DNA of 10,651 nt from Syntrophaceae bacterium UBA2208 (GTDB lineage: Bacteria > Desulfobacterota > BSN033 > UBA1163), in assembly GCA_002327885.1 (NCBI GenBank), contig DCUS01000085.1:1-10651 (forward strand), in the 5' to 3' direction. The position numbers were made by a program, and so were the translations under genes. Of the stretch, positions 1 to 6,556 are shown one piece after another. The number at the start of each line of letters is the position of its first letter. The first letter of the stretch is position 1. Below the pieces are notes generated by a model that was not told the origin of the DNA, did no database searches, and saw only the letters and a list, made by a program, of their open reading frames with translations.

Positions 1-270
1 GTAGATACCCAGCTAAATCTTTTTCATAAACAGCGCATAGACAACAAAGGAGTTCTACCTATTTCGGGTTTAGGTATACCCAATCCTAAGATTGACAAGG
101 CAAAGAAGTTTGCATGTCGTTCTCTCAAGGGCCGTGGAGTGGATTCAGGTATTCGGGTGATTTACGCTTATTGGGAGGAAAGGGACAAACTTGAATTTAT
201 AGAGATCTATTTTAAAGGCGATAAAGAGAATGAAGATAAAGATAGGATATTGGCCCATTACAAAAGATAG
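1..270 (+). CDS. RelE/ParE-like toxin, 5' truncated by window edge
   Basis: An open frame runs from base 1 to a TAG at 268-270 (89 codons), with its start outside the window. The C-terminal part reads GIRVIYAYWEERDKLEFIEI followed by YFKGDKENEDKDRI, a pattern I associate with small RelE/ParE-superfamily toxin-like proteins: alternating hydrophobic beta strands (VIYAYW, LEFIEIYF) and a charged C-terminal tail. Proteins of this type act as ribosome-dependent mRNA nucleases or gyrase poisons when paired with an antitoxin. No antitoxin gene follows: 270-321 is too short and is followed by an integrase remnant, so a partner, if any, would lie upstream of the window. It fits the cargo of a mobile element that used the adjacent tRNA-Pro site. 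The family call is from remembered pattern only and no catalytic residue can be assigned with certainty. Confidence 0.5.
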   Translation, partial: VDTQLNLFHKQRIDNKGVLPISGLGIPNPKIDKAKKFACRSLKGRGVDSGIRVIYAYWEERDKLEFIEIYFKGDKENEDKDRILAHYKR

Positions 271-321
271 AGCATAGTCTTATCGTATACCTTGCCCTGT
301 AACCAAGAACGTGGAATTTAA

Positions 322-798
322 TTGAAAGGCATCGACCTCGAAAAGGGACTCATTCGGTCGGAGGAGGCCAAGACAGGAAAGACAAGAAATATCGTTTTGA
401 ACAGCGACATGATAACCCTGCTTCAAAGCCCTCCAGAAAAGTGCCAGTATGTTTTCCCTAACAAGCATGGGAAACCCTTTAAGGACATCAAAAGATCATT
501 TGAAACAATGTTAAAAGAGGCCAAGATCGAACAAAGCGATGATCGGAGATACAAAATCGTGTTCCACACCTTACGGCATACCTGTGTCAGCCTACTAACG
601 GAAAGGGGAGCTGATACGACTGCCGTGAAGAACTATGTGGCCCACGCCTCGGAGGAGATGACGAAGCACTATACGCACCTTTCAGAGGAATACGCAAGAA
701 GGACAGCACAGATTCTTAATGGATTATGCGGGGTTATCTCGGTTTATGGAAACAATTTGGAAACAATGGCTAAAAAACCCTCTCTTGCAAGTGCCTGA
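322..798 (+). pseudogene. Tyrosine integrase, C-terminal catalytic fragment
   Basis: 158 codons from a TTG. The fragment carries most of the tyrosine-recombinase active site: a beta-hairpin lysine region (KTGKTR, residues 17-22), the H-x-x-R-H box (HTLRH, 82-86), the third histidine (AHAS, H108) and the nucleophile (KHYTH, Y117). The N-terminal SAM-like DNA-binding domain and the first catalytic arginine box (usually about RRGEIL just before the W-x-D-I-D-L strand) are missing; full family members are about 350-400 aa. An in-frame TAA lies directly before the TTG at 319-321. The bases before it (298-318) translate in the same frame as CNQERGI, which looks like a decayed version of the missing arginine box, so the gene seems broken rather than restarted. 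It points toward tRNA-Pro and ends 15 bp before a copy of the tRNA 3' end, the usual position of an integrase next to its att site. It is unlikely to be active. Confidence 0.8.
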
Positions 799-813
799 AA
801 TCTTCGGGAGTTA

Positions 814-842
814 TGGTCGGGGCGAGCCGATTTGAACGGCCG
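814..842. repeat. att-like direct repeat (copy of tRNA-Pro 3' end)
   Basis: These 29 bp are identical to 972-1000, the last 29 nt of the tRNA-Pro gene (CCA, discriminator base, 3' acceptor strand and most of the T-arm). Identity stops sharply after GGCCG. This copy lies between the integrase stop and the intact tRNA, as expected for an attachment-site core left by integration into a tRNA 3' end. The second copy is inside the tRNA itself. What is seen is the exact repeat; its role as an att site is inferred from the neighbouring integrase. Confidence 0.75.
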
Positions 843-971
843 GTCCGGCCACCTCACCATCTCGGTGGCGTGCCAAGAGTCGCTCCTTATTCGTCGCGAC
901 GGCACCCTCCTGCTCTCCCGCATGAGCTCGGCCATCTAATCATTATTGTCGTTAGGGTTCCCTGAAGTAAT

Positions 972-1049
972 TGGTCGGGGCGAGCCGATTTGAACGGCCG
1001 ACCTCCTGCTCCCAAGGCAGGCGCGCTAACCAGGCTGCGCTACGCCCCG
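972..1049 (-). tRNA. tRNA-Pro (UGG anticodon)
   Basis: The reverse strand folds into a complete cloverleaf: acceptor CGGGGCG/CGCCCCG, D-stem GCGC/GCGC, anticodon stem CCTGC/GCAGG with loop CTTGGGA (anticodon TGG, proline), T-stem GGCCG/CGGCT (one G-U pair) with loop TTCAAAT, discriminator A and an encoded CCA. It lies 31 bp downstream of rdgB on the same strand and may be co-transcribed with it. Its 3' end doubles as an integration target, with a 29-bp copy at 814-842. The gene itself stays intact. Confidence 0.96.
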
Positions 1050-1080
1050 ATTTATTAACTATTTAACACATCCTTAAATA

Positions 1081-1683
1081 TCAGACAACCATCCCCATAA
1101 AAGTACGAAGGGTTTTTCTCAGTTTCCTTAATGCTTTTCCTCGATGGCTGATCCTGTTTTTCTCTTTGAGGGGAAGCTGGGCCATCGTCTTTCCATATTC
1201 CGGAAGAATGAAAAGGGGGTCGTATCCAAATCCTCTTTTTCCCGTTTGCCTCATTCCGATTCTACCCTGACAGGTTCCCTCCGTGATGGCTTCTTTCCCA
1301 TCAGGGGAGACTAAAGCCATCACACATTTGAATCTCGCTCTTCTTTTTGAAAGCGGAATGCCCTCCATCTCTTTGAGGAGTTTTTGATTATTTTCTCTAT
1401 TCGAAGCCCTCTCCCCCGCATACCTCGCTGAATAGATGCCCGGCATTCCTTTTAAGCGCTCCACTTCCAATCCAGAATCATCCGCAAGGGTTAATTTCCC
1501 AAAGATCTTCGAATAGAACCGGGCCTTTTTCAGGGCATTTTCAGTGAAACTCTTACCATCTTCTTCGATTTCAGGGATCTCATCAAAATCGCTCAATGCA
1601 TAGAGTCGAAGGCCTAATCCCTTCAAGGCCTCTCGAATTTCGCGAATCTTTCCTCTGTTCCGCGTGGCGACAATCAATTCCAA
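1081..1683 (-). CDS. rdgB: RdgB/HAM1 non-canonical purine NTP pyrophosphatase
   Basis: This cytoplasmic house-cleaning enzyme hydrolyses dITP, ITP and XTP to monophosphates so that deaminated purines are kept out of DNA and RNA. Family motifs in order: TRNRGK near the N-terminus (residues 7-12), SFTENALKKA, ADDSGLEV, the MPGIYSARYAG stretch, GFGYDPLF and KNRISHRGKAL near the C-terminus. From the TTG at 1683 the protein is 200 aa, the normal family size, and starts MELIVATRN as homologues do. An AGGGA lies five bases upstream. A longer reading from a GTG at 1749 (222 aa) would overlap rph by 53 bp and add 22 residues with no family match, so I prefer 1683. It follows rph by 13 bp, a common bacterial pairing, and is probably translated from the same transcript. 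The C-terminal end is rich in Lys/Arg. Confidence 0.93.
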   Translation of the reverse strand: MELIVATRNRGKIREIREALKGLGLRLYALSDFDEIPEIEEDGKSFTENALKKARFYSKIFGKLTLADDSGLEVERLKGMPGIYSARYAGERASNRENNQKLLKEMEGIPLSKRRARFKCVMALVSPDGKEAITEGTCQGRIGMRQTGKRGFGYDPLFILPEYGKTMAQLPLKEKNRISHRGKALRKLRKTLRTFMGMVV

Positions 1684-1696
1684 TTTTTCCCTGATA

Positions 1697-2422
1697 TTAA
1701 TCCTGACCCTTCCCTTCCAGAGATTTTTTCTGAATTCTCGTAAGGACACGAATTCCCCTCTGGGCGGCTTTCATCAATTCGTCCATCTCTTTTTTTGTAA
1801 AAACTCCTCCCTCCGCAGTCCCCTGGATTTCAACAAACTTGCCCTCCCCAGTCATCACCACATTCATATCCACTTCGGCTTTGGAATCCTCTTCATAATT
1901 TAAATCCAAGAGGACCTCCCCTTCCACTTTCCCTACGCTGATGGCGGCAACAGAATCTTTCACCGGGATCTTTTCGATTAAGTCATTCTTCACCATCTTT
2001 CGAAAAGCATCCACTAAAGCGACATAGGCCCCCGTGATGGATGCTGTCCTGGTCCCTCCATCCGCTTGAATCACATCGCAATCAATCCAGAGGGTCCTCT
2101 CTCCGAATGCGCTGAGATCCGTCACAGACCTTAAAGAACGTCCGATCAACCTCTGGATTTCAAAGGCACGGCCATTCCCCCCGCCTTTCTCCCGGGAAGT
2201 GCGAGTATGCGTTGAACGGGGAAGCATGGAATATTCTGCGGTGACCCAACCCTTTCCGGTATTCCTTAAAAATGGCGGGACCCTCTCCTCGACACTGGCC
2301 GAACAAATAACTTTTGTATCCCCTATTTTGATGAGAACCGATCCCTCGGCATGCTTCAAGTAATTTCTCGTAATCTTTACCGATCTTAAAGCCTTCTGTC
2401 CTCTCCCGTCTGAACGTTTCAC
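1697..2422 (-). CDS. rph: Ribonuclease PH
   Basis: RNase PH is a phosphorolytic 3'-5' exoribonuclease that trims tRNA 3' ends and uses inorganic phosphate to release nucleoside diphosphates; it works as a ring-shaped hexamer. The protein (241 aa, normal length about 240) opens with RSDGRGQKALRSVKI and shows the family blocks GKGWVTAEYSMLPRST, GRAFEIQRLIGRSLR (with conserved arginines), IDCDVIQADGGTRTASITG (phosphate and RNA site) and VDMNVVMTGEGKFVEIQGTA. The start is GTG at 2422, with an AAAGGAGGT Shine-Dalgarno at 2427-2435 ending four bases before it. It is the first gene of the rph-rdgB unit and a tRNA gene lies further downstream on the same strand. Confidence 0.96.
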   Translation of the reverse strand: MKRSDGRGQKALRSVKITRNYLKHAEGSVLIKIGDTKVICSASVEERVPPFLRNTGKGWVTAEYSMLPRSTHTRTSREKGGGNGRAFEIQRLIGRSLRSVTDLSAFGERTLWIDCDVIQADGGTRTASITGAYVALVDAFRKMVKNDLIEKIPVKDSVAAISVGKVEGEVLLDLNYEEDSKAEVDMNVVMTGEGKFVEIQGTAEGGVFTKKEMDELMKAAQRGIRVLTRIQKKSLEGKGQD

Positions 2423-2442
2423 AAAAACCTCCTTTGGGATTT

Positions 2443-2471
2443 ATTTTTTCAAGAACTCCCTAAAAAGTCAA
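2443..2471 (-). promoter_or_regulatory. Candidate sigma-70 promoter for rph
   Basis: On the minus strand TTGACT (2466-2471, 5/6 to the -35 consensus) is followed after 17 bp by AAAAAT (2443-2448, 4/6 to the -10). Transcription would begin about 14 nt before the GTG of rph, giving a leader with little more than the Shine-Dalgarno sequence. The weak -10 and very short leader keep confidence low. Confidence 0.33.
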
Positions 2472-2567
2472 TCCTCGACTTAGCCTAAATGTTGGGGATT
2501 CACCCTGGGCAGTGCTTCTTATTACTGAGAGCATAAAATAGGCTACATTTTGAAACACAAAAAAGGT

Positions 2568-2635
2568 GTCATTGCGAGCCCAAAGGGCGTGGCAATCTCG
2601 CTTTGAGATTCGTCGCTATCGCTCCTCGCAATGAC
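2568..2635. repeat. 68-bp nested palindromic element (GTCATTGCGAG ends)
   Basis: The outer arms GTCATTGCGAG (2568-2578) and CTCGCAATGAC (2625-2635) are an exact 11-bp inverted repeat. Inside is a second hairpin, AATCTC (2594-2599) pairing with GAGATT (2605-2610) over a 5-nt loop. From memory, GTCATTGCGAGGAGCGA-type palindromes are dispersed in multiple copies between genes in several bacterial phyla; only one copy is in this window. Behaviour as a transposase-less mobile repeat is inference. Confidence 0.7.
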
Positions 2636-2720
2636 CTGCTGGGACGAATGTAAACTACAATATGCTCCTCCTAATAACTAAGAGGCCCATAATTGAAAAG
2701 ACATGTTTTCTGAAAACCTC

Positions 2721-2744
2721 CCCCTGCCTGCCGGCAGGCAGGGG
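2721..2744. repeat. Perfect 24-bp GC-rich palindrome
   Basis: Two 12-base arms meet at CCGG with no unpaired loop (core CTGCCTGCCGGCAGGCAG). It lies 34 bp past the MFS stop on that gene's strand and is followed there by GAGGTTTTC. It could therefore act as a weak rho-independent terminator, although the T-run is short and offset. Equally it could be a dispersed REP-like repeat. Confidence 0.55.
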
Positions 2745-2778
2745 CCTCCTAACCCATACCGTGACCTATGGACCTTTT

Positions 2779-4161
2779 CTAATGGGCTTTACTCTCCCTT
2801 GTCCATGAGATAAGGATTCCGGCCAACCCGATGATGAGAAGGAACTTCCAAACATTCTGAATGCTCTCCAGAGAAAGGACCGCCTTTTCTTGTCCCAATG
2901 GGACGACAGGAAGTCTGAATGCAATGACCATCTCCGCAAAGGCGATTCCGATCACCATCCCCAAATTTCTTGAAAGGGCTAAAAAGCTTGAAGCCAGACC
3001 CACTTTCTCCCGGGGCAAAGAGCCAATGATGGCGCTATTATTTGCAGGATTGAAAAGGCTGATCCCGATGCCGAGAACCGCCTGCCTCCATAAAATGTCG
3101 AGATCATCTGCACCCGGTTTTAAAAAAGTAAAAGAGAAAATGGTTAAGGAAATGATGGTCAAACCCACGGTCGCAGGAATTCTGACTCCCACCCGGTCGG
3201 AAAATCTCCCCCCCAATGGAGCCATCACCATCACCGTGAGGGAAATAGGAAAGATGAGCATCCCAATTTTCGAAGGTAAATATCCCAGGATATTCTGAAG
3301 GAAGAAGGGGATGACGAAGATATGGGAAGCGCTCATCCAGAAAGAAAAGAAGCTTGCTCCAAGAGAAGAGACAAAGAGCCTTTTTTTGAAAAAGTTGAGG
3401 TCCACCAGGGGAGACGGAGAACGGAGTTCGACCAGGATAAAAAGACCCAAACAAAAAAGGCTAAAAAGGAGCCACACCCATAGAAGAGAATCCGACCCTT
3501 GACCCATTCGATTAAGAAATAGAATCAGAGAGGTGATAAAGAAAAAAAGCAGAAGGCCTCCCCTGAAATCCACTTGGACTTTCCCCGACGATTCAACTCG
3601 TTCGAGAACTTTCGAAGAGAGGTAGATTCCAAGAACACCGACGGGGAGGTTGACAAAAAAAACTGACCTCCATCCAAGATGCTCAACCAAAAAACCACCG
3701 AGAATCGGCCCCGTTAAAAAACCGGCCGAGACAATCGAACCGGTAAGACCCAGCGCTTTGCCCCTTTCTTTTTCCGGAAAGGCGGAGGTCAATATTCCAG
3801 GACCAATCGCCATCAAGGCAGAAGCCCCCAATCCCTGGAGCATCCTGGAGCCGATGAGAAAACAGATGGTGGGGGAAAAGCCGCAAAGCGCTGAGCCCAG
3901 GGTGAAGGTTAAAAACCCCAAGAGGTAAATTTTTCTCTGTCCGAAGAGGTCGGAGAGCCTTCCCATTAAAAGCAAACATCCTGTGATGATAATTAAATAG
4001 CCCATCACCACCCAAGCCGCCCCAGTCAAATGGGTATTTAGAGATTGAACAATCGTGGGAAGAGAAATGTTCACAATGCTGGCATCCAAGGTGGACATAA
4101 AGATGCCAATCGCAATATTGAGCACCACCCACCTTCGCCGGTTCATCAAAGGAAAAACCAT
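2779..4161 (-). CDS. MFS multidrug-type exporter, DHA2/EmrB-QacA family
   Basis: This is an inner-membrane proton-coupled exporter of the drug:H+ antiporter-2 type; the real substrate cannot be told from sequence. The 460-aa protein is hydrophobic throughout, with many predicted membrane segments (about 14 is usual for the family). It carries TLDASIVNISLPTI in helix 1, motif A GRLSDLFGQRKIYLLG in the helix 2-3 loop, RMLQGLGASALM in helix 4, and the antiporter motif C region GPILGGFLVEHLGWRSVFFV in helix 5. A second motif-A-like loop, GGRFSDRVGVR, lies in the C-terminal half. The start chosen is ATG at 4161, with AGGAGG 11 bases upstream. A TTG at 4170 lies only two bases from the same AGGAGG and is less likely; ATG 4146 is also possible. 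It diverges from the moxR gene across a short intergenic stretch and has no regulator or membrane-fusion partner nearby. Confidence 0.9.
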   Translation of the reverse strand: MVFPLMNRRRWVVLNIAIGIFMSTLDASIVNISLPTIVQSLNTHLTGAAWVVMGYLIIITGCLLLMGRLSDLFGQRKIYLLGFLTFTLGSALCGFSPTICFLIGSRMLQGLGASALMAIGPGILTSAFPEKERGKALGLTGSIVSAGFLTGPILGGFLVEHLGWRSVFFVNLPVGVLGIYLSSKVLERVESSGKVQVDFRGGLLLFFFITSLILFLNRMGQGSDSLLWVWLLFSLFCLGLFILVELRSPSPLVDLNFFKKRLFVSSLGASFFSFWMSASHIFVIPFFLQNILGYLPSKIGMLIFPISLTVMVMAPLGGRFSDRVGVRIPATVGLTIISLTIFSFTFLKPGADDLDILWRQAVLGIGISLFNPANNSAIIGSLPREKVGLASSFLALSRNLGMVIGIAFAEMVIAFRLPVVPLGQEKAVLSLESIQNVWKFLLIIGLAGILISWTRESKAH

Positions 4162-4200
4162 AAGACTCAATGCCTCCTCGAAAGATGCCCTCTGCAGGCC

Positions 4201-4229
4201 TTCAAATCACTCTCACCTTCCAATATAAA
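4201..4229 (+). promoter_or_regulatory. Candidate sigma-70 promoter for the moxR-VWA pair
   Basis: TTCAAA (4201-4206, 4/6 to the -35) and TATAAA (4224-4229, 5/6 to the -10) are spaced exactly 17 bp apart in the gap between the divergent MFS and moxR genes. Transcripts would carry an AT-rich leader of about 110 nt before the ATG at 4348. Confidence 0.4.
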
Positions 4230-4347
4230 ATGATTTTTGATGTTTATACAAGAAGACCTACCATCGTGTATTGAAACCCATTCAAAAAATGGTTATGATT
4301 TTATTTGTAACTCAAATTTTAATACGATGGATCAAGGAGCTGGGGAT

Positions 4348-5199
4348 ATGCACAAAGAAACTCAAACAAAAGGATTTAAGGGTGGTTCAAAATATGTACT
4401 GGACGACGAGCTGGCGAGAATTGTCAATATTTCAATGGCTCTGGAAATGCCCCTTCTGCTCAAGGGAGAGCCTGGAACGGGAAAAACCATGCTGGCACAT
4501 GCCATTGCCGAAGCCTCCGTCATGAGGCTGATCGTTCTGAATGTCAAATCGAGCATGAAGCTGATTGATGCCCTTTACCAGTATGATACGCTCACGCGTC
4601 TAAACGATAGCCGTTTCGGGGATTCGAAGAGGGATGTCAGCAATATCGAAGATTATATTCGGATGGGAAAGATCGGACAATCTTTTAGCTCCGATGAGAG
4701 AGTGGTTCTTCTGATTGACGAGATTGACAAGGCGGATACGGATTTCCAGGATGATATGCTGGATGTGCTGGACCAGATGGAATTTGATATTATCGAGATC
4801 GATAAGACCATCAAAGCAAAACATCGGCCCGTGATCATCATCACTTCGAATGCTAAAAAAGATCTCTCCGATCCCTTCCTGGGCCGCTGTAACTTCCACC
4901 ACATTGCTTTTCCGGAACCCGACATGATGAGAAAGATCGTCCACGTCCATTTTACAGATATTGATAAGGAACTGCTCGATAGCGCTATTAAGACATTTTA
5001 TCGCCTCAGGGAAATCAGAGGCGTTGAGAAAAAACCTGCCACCCGGGAACTGATCAATTGGATTAGAGCCTTGAAGGCGGATCCGGACTTCCGGGTCAAG
5101 GATCTGATCAAGGGAGAGGTTCCTTTCTTAGGGATCCTATTTAAAAAGAGCCCCGATTATTCGGTGGCCCAGAATGCGGTGGCAAGGTTCAGGGTATAA
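4348..5199 (+). CDS. MoxR-family AAA+ ATPase (CoxD-like)
   Basis: MoxR ATPases act as chaperones that remodel or activate enzymes, usually with a VWA-domain partner. In carboxydotrophs the CoxD homologue helps mature the CO dehydrogenase active site. Visible motifs (numbered from ATG 4348): Walker A GEPGTGKT (40-47), Walker B VVLLIDEID (119-127), sensor-1 ITSNAKKDL (N168), and the FLGRC segment (177-181) holding the likely arginine finger, where many relatives have FLRRC. The frame is open back to 4237, but ATG 4348 has AAGGAG eight bases upstream and gives 283 aa, normal for the family. The longer 320-aa form would add a low-complexity leader with no domain. The next gene on the same strand is a CoxE-like VWA protein, so the two probably form one functional pair. 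No cox structural genes are nearby, so the client enzyme is unknown. Confidence 0.9.
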   Translation: MHKETQTKGFKGGSKYVLDDELARIVNISMALEMPLLLKGEPGTGKTMLAHAIAEASVMRLIVLNVKSSMKLIDALYQYDTLTRLNDSRFGDSKRDVSNIEDYIRMGKIGQSFSSDERVVLLIDEIDKADTDFQDDMLDVLDQMEFDIIEIDKTIKAKHRPVIIITSNAKKDLSDPFLGRCNFHHIAFPEPDMMRKIVHVHFTDIDKELLDSAIKTFYRLREIRGVEKKPATRELINWIRALKADPDFRVKDLIKGEVPFLGILFKKSPDYSVAQNAVARFRV

Positions 5200-5203
5200 A
5201 AAA

Positions 5204-5228
5204 GCATTGCGCATTGCGCATAGCGCAA
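5204..5228. repeat. GCATAGCGC-type intergenic repeat, copy in moxR-VWA gap
   Basis: The stretch GCATTGCGCATTGCGCAT followed by AGCGCAA starts five bases after the moxR stop. It is built from repeated GC(A/T)-ATTGCGC/ATAGCGC units and contains the near-palindrome TGCGCATAGCGCA. Related units recur in the gaps around metF, metV and mvhD. Confidence 0.6.
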
Positions 5229-5257
5229 GGGCCGAGGAAAGATGGAACGTTGGAATG

Positions 5258-5319
5258 ATGGAATAATGGTTGTTACATGGGAAGGATAAACCCAATATTC
5301 CACTATTCCATTATTCCAT
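5258..5319. repeat. Inverted repeat ATGGAATAATGG / CCATTATTCCAT
   Basis: An exact 12-bp inverted repeat (5258-5269 and 5308-5319) has a 38-nt loop and lies within longer, imperfectly matching TGGAAT(A/G)ATGG tandem units on both sides. It fills the gap before the VWA gene and would form a stem in the transcript close to that gene's start. Confidence 0.65.
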
Positions 5320-5328
5320 TGGTAAATT

Positions 5329-6522
5329 ATGTTCGTTGATTTCTTTTACCTATTAAAAAAAGCGGGGATCCCGGTCTCTCCCACTTCCTTCTTGAGGCTT
5401 CAGAAAGCCTTGAGCATGGGGCTGATCAATTCTCTGGATGATTTTTACACGGGCGCCCGTGCGATTCTGGTGAAGAGCGAAAAATATTTTGACCTTTACG
5501 ACCAGGTTTTTGCGCACCGGTTTCAGGGCGCTGAGTTGAAGGAACCGGAAGAAATTGAATTGTCTGAGGTCGCCCGCGCCCTGCTTGACGAGTGGTTGAA
5601 AGATCCCAAAGGGTTAGCCGACGCCCTGGGCATTGATGAAAAGGATTTGCTAAAGCTGAGTCCGGATGAGTTGATCAAGTATTTTCTGGATCGATTAAAA
5701 GAACAGACCGAAGCACATCACGGAGGGAGTAAGTGGATCGGGACAGGGGGAACTTCTCCAGTAGGACATTCGGGATATCATCCCGGCGGGATGAGGGTGG
5801 GGGGGGTATCGAGAAATAAGTCAGCGGTGAAGGTCGCCATGGATCGAAGGTATCGGGATTACTCCCAAGAAGGCCCGATTACTTCTTCCCAGATGGGAGA
5901 GGCTCTCAAAAGATTGAGAAATATGATCCCGTTTGGTCCTAAGGATAGTGTCAATATTGACAAAACCATTTATGAGACGATGAGAAATGCCGGGGAAATA
6001 GAAATCATCTTTGACCGGAGCCTCAAAGACCGATTAAAAGTGATCCTGGCAATTGACAATGGGGGATGGTCGATGGAGCCCTATATCGAGTTGGTCCAAA
6101 CGCTCTTCAATTATGCCCGGGCTCAGTTCAAGGATCTCAAAACATTCTTTTTCCATAATACCATTTACGACTACCTCTGGGAGGACCCGCCAAGGCGCTC
6201 CAAACCCTTTCCGGTCGATGAACTGGTTCGCCTTGATCCGGAAACCCGGTTCATCATCATAGGGGATGCAAGCATGGCCCCCTATGAATTGATGGCCACA
6301 GATGGTTCCATCTATGTCGATGAGAGGTCCGGCAAACCCAGTTATGAGAGACTCAAGTTTATTTCCAAGACTTTCCCGCATGCGGTCTGGATCAATCCGA
6401 AACTCGCCGAAGAATGGCCCTACACCCGCTCCATCCATCATATTCAGGAGATCTTTCCCATGTATGAACTGACGCTGGATGGACTGGAGAAGGCGGTGGT
6501 CACGATGATGCGAAAGAATTAA
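5329..6522 (+). CDS. VWA-domain protein, CoxE-like
   Basis: Family members are partners of MoxR ATPases, with a C-terminal von Willebrand factor A fold that binds a client protein. The 397-aa protein opens FVDFFYLLKKAGIPVSPTSF, the usual start of CoxE-like proteins. It has the glycine-rich HHGGSKWIGTGGTSPVGHSG stretch (from residue 130), which I recall from this family. The VWA core begins with LKVILAIDNGGWSM (metal-site segment, D243 to M249), and the C-terminal half ends with the FPHAVWINP and MYELTLDGLEKAV segments. In classical VWA domains the metal site is D-x-S-x-S; here it is D-N-G-G-W-S-M, lacking the first serine. ATG 5329 has no clear Shine-Dalgarno and follows an AT-rich repeat; the N-terminal match to the family supports it. 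It faces hdrCB convergently, with 34 bp between the stops. No signal peptide or membrane segment is seen, so it is probably cytoplasmic. Confidence 0.87.
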   Translation: MFVDFFYLLKKAGIPVSPTSFLRLQKALSMGLINSLDDFYTGARAILVKSEKYFDLYDQVFAHRFQGAELKEPEEIELSEVARALLDEWLKDPKGLADALGIDEKDLLKLSPDELIKYFLDRLKEQTEAHHGGSKWIGTGGTSPVGHSGYHPGGMRVGGVSRNKSAVKVAMDRRYRDYSQEGPITSSQMGEALKRLRNMIPFGPKDSVNIDKTIYETMRNAGEIEIIFDRSLKDRLKVILAIDNGGWSMEPYIELVQTLFNYARAQFKDLKTFFFHNTIYDYLWEDPPRRSKPFPVDELVRLDPETRFIIIGDASMAPYELMATDGSIYVDERSGKPSYERLKFISKTFPHAVWINPKLAEEWPYTRSIHHIQEIFPMYELTLDGLEKAVVTMMRKN

Positions 6523-6556
6523 GGGTCAGCTCCACAGATAAAAAATTGAAAATTTC

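Larger units (their letters stand above)
2423..2778. other. Intergenic region without a gene
   Basis: The 356 bp between rph and the MFS gene show no convincing coding frame. They hold the candidate rph promoter, a 68-bp nested palindrome, a short hairpin (GTTTTC T GAAAAC at 2705-2717) and a 24-bp GC-rich palindrome. The rest is AT-rich and unremarkable. Confidence 0.6.

Noticed and set aside
744..935. 63-codon minus-strand frame starting MAELMRESRR
   Set aside because: It runs through the tRNA-derived repeat and into the end of the integrase on the opposite strand. It has no ribosome site or recognisable domain, so it is a chance frame.
814..935. Second tRNA gene
   Set aside because: Only the last 29 nt of tRNA-Pro are repeated. 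The rest cannot form an anticodon arm, D-arm or 5' acceptor strand.
3683..4132. 149-codon minus-strand frame overlapping the MFS gene
   Set aside because: It is in another frame of the exporter gene, with no conserved motif.
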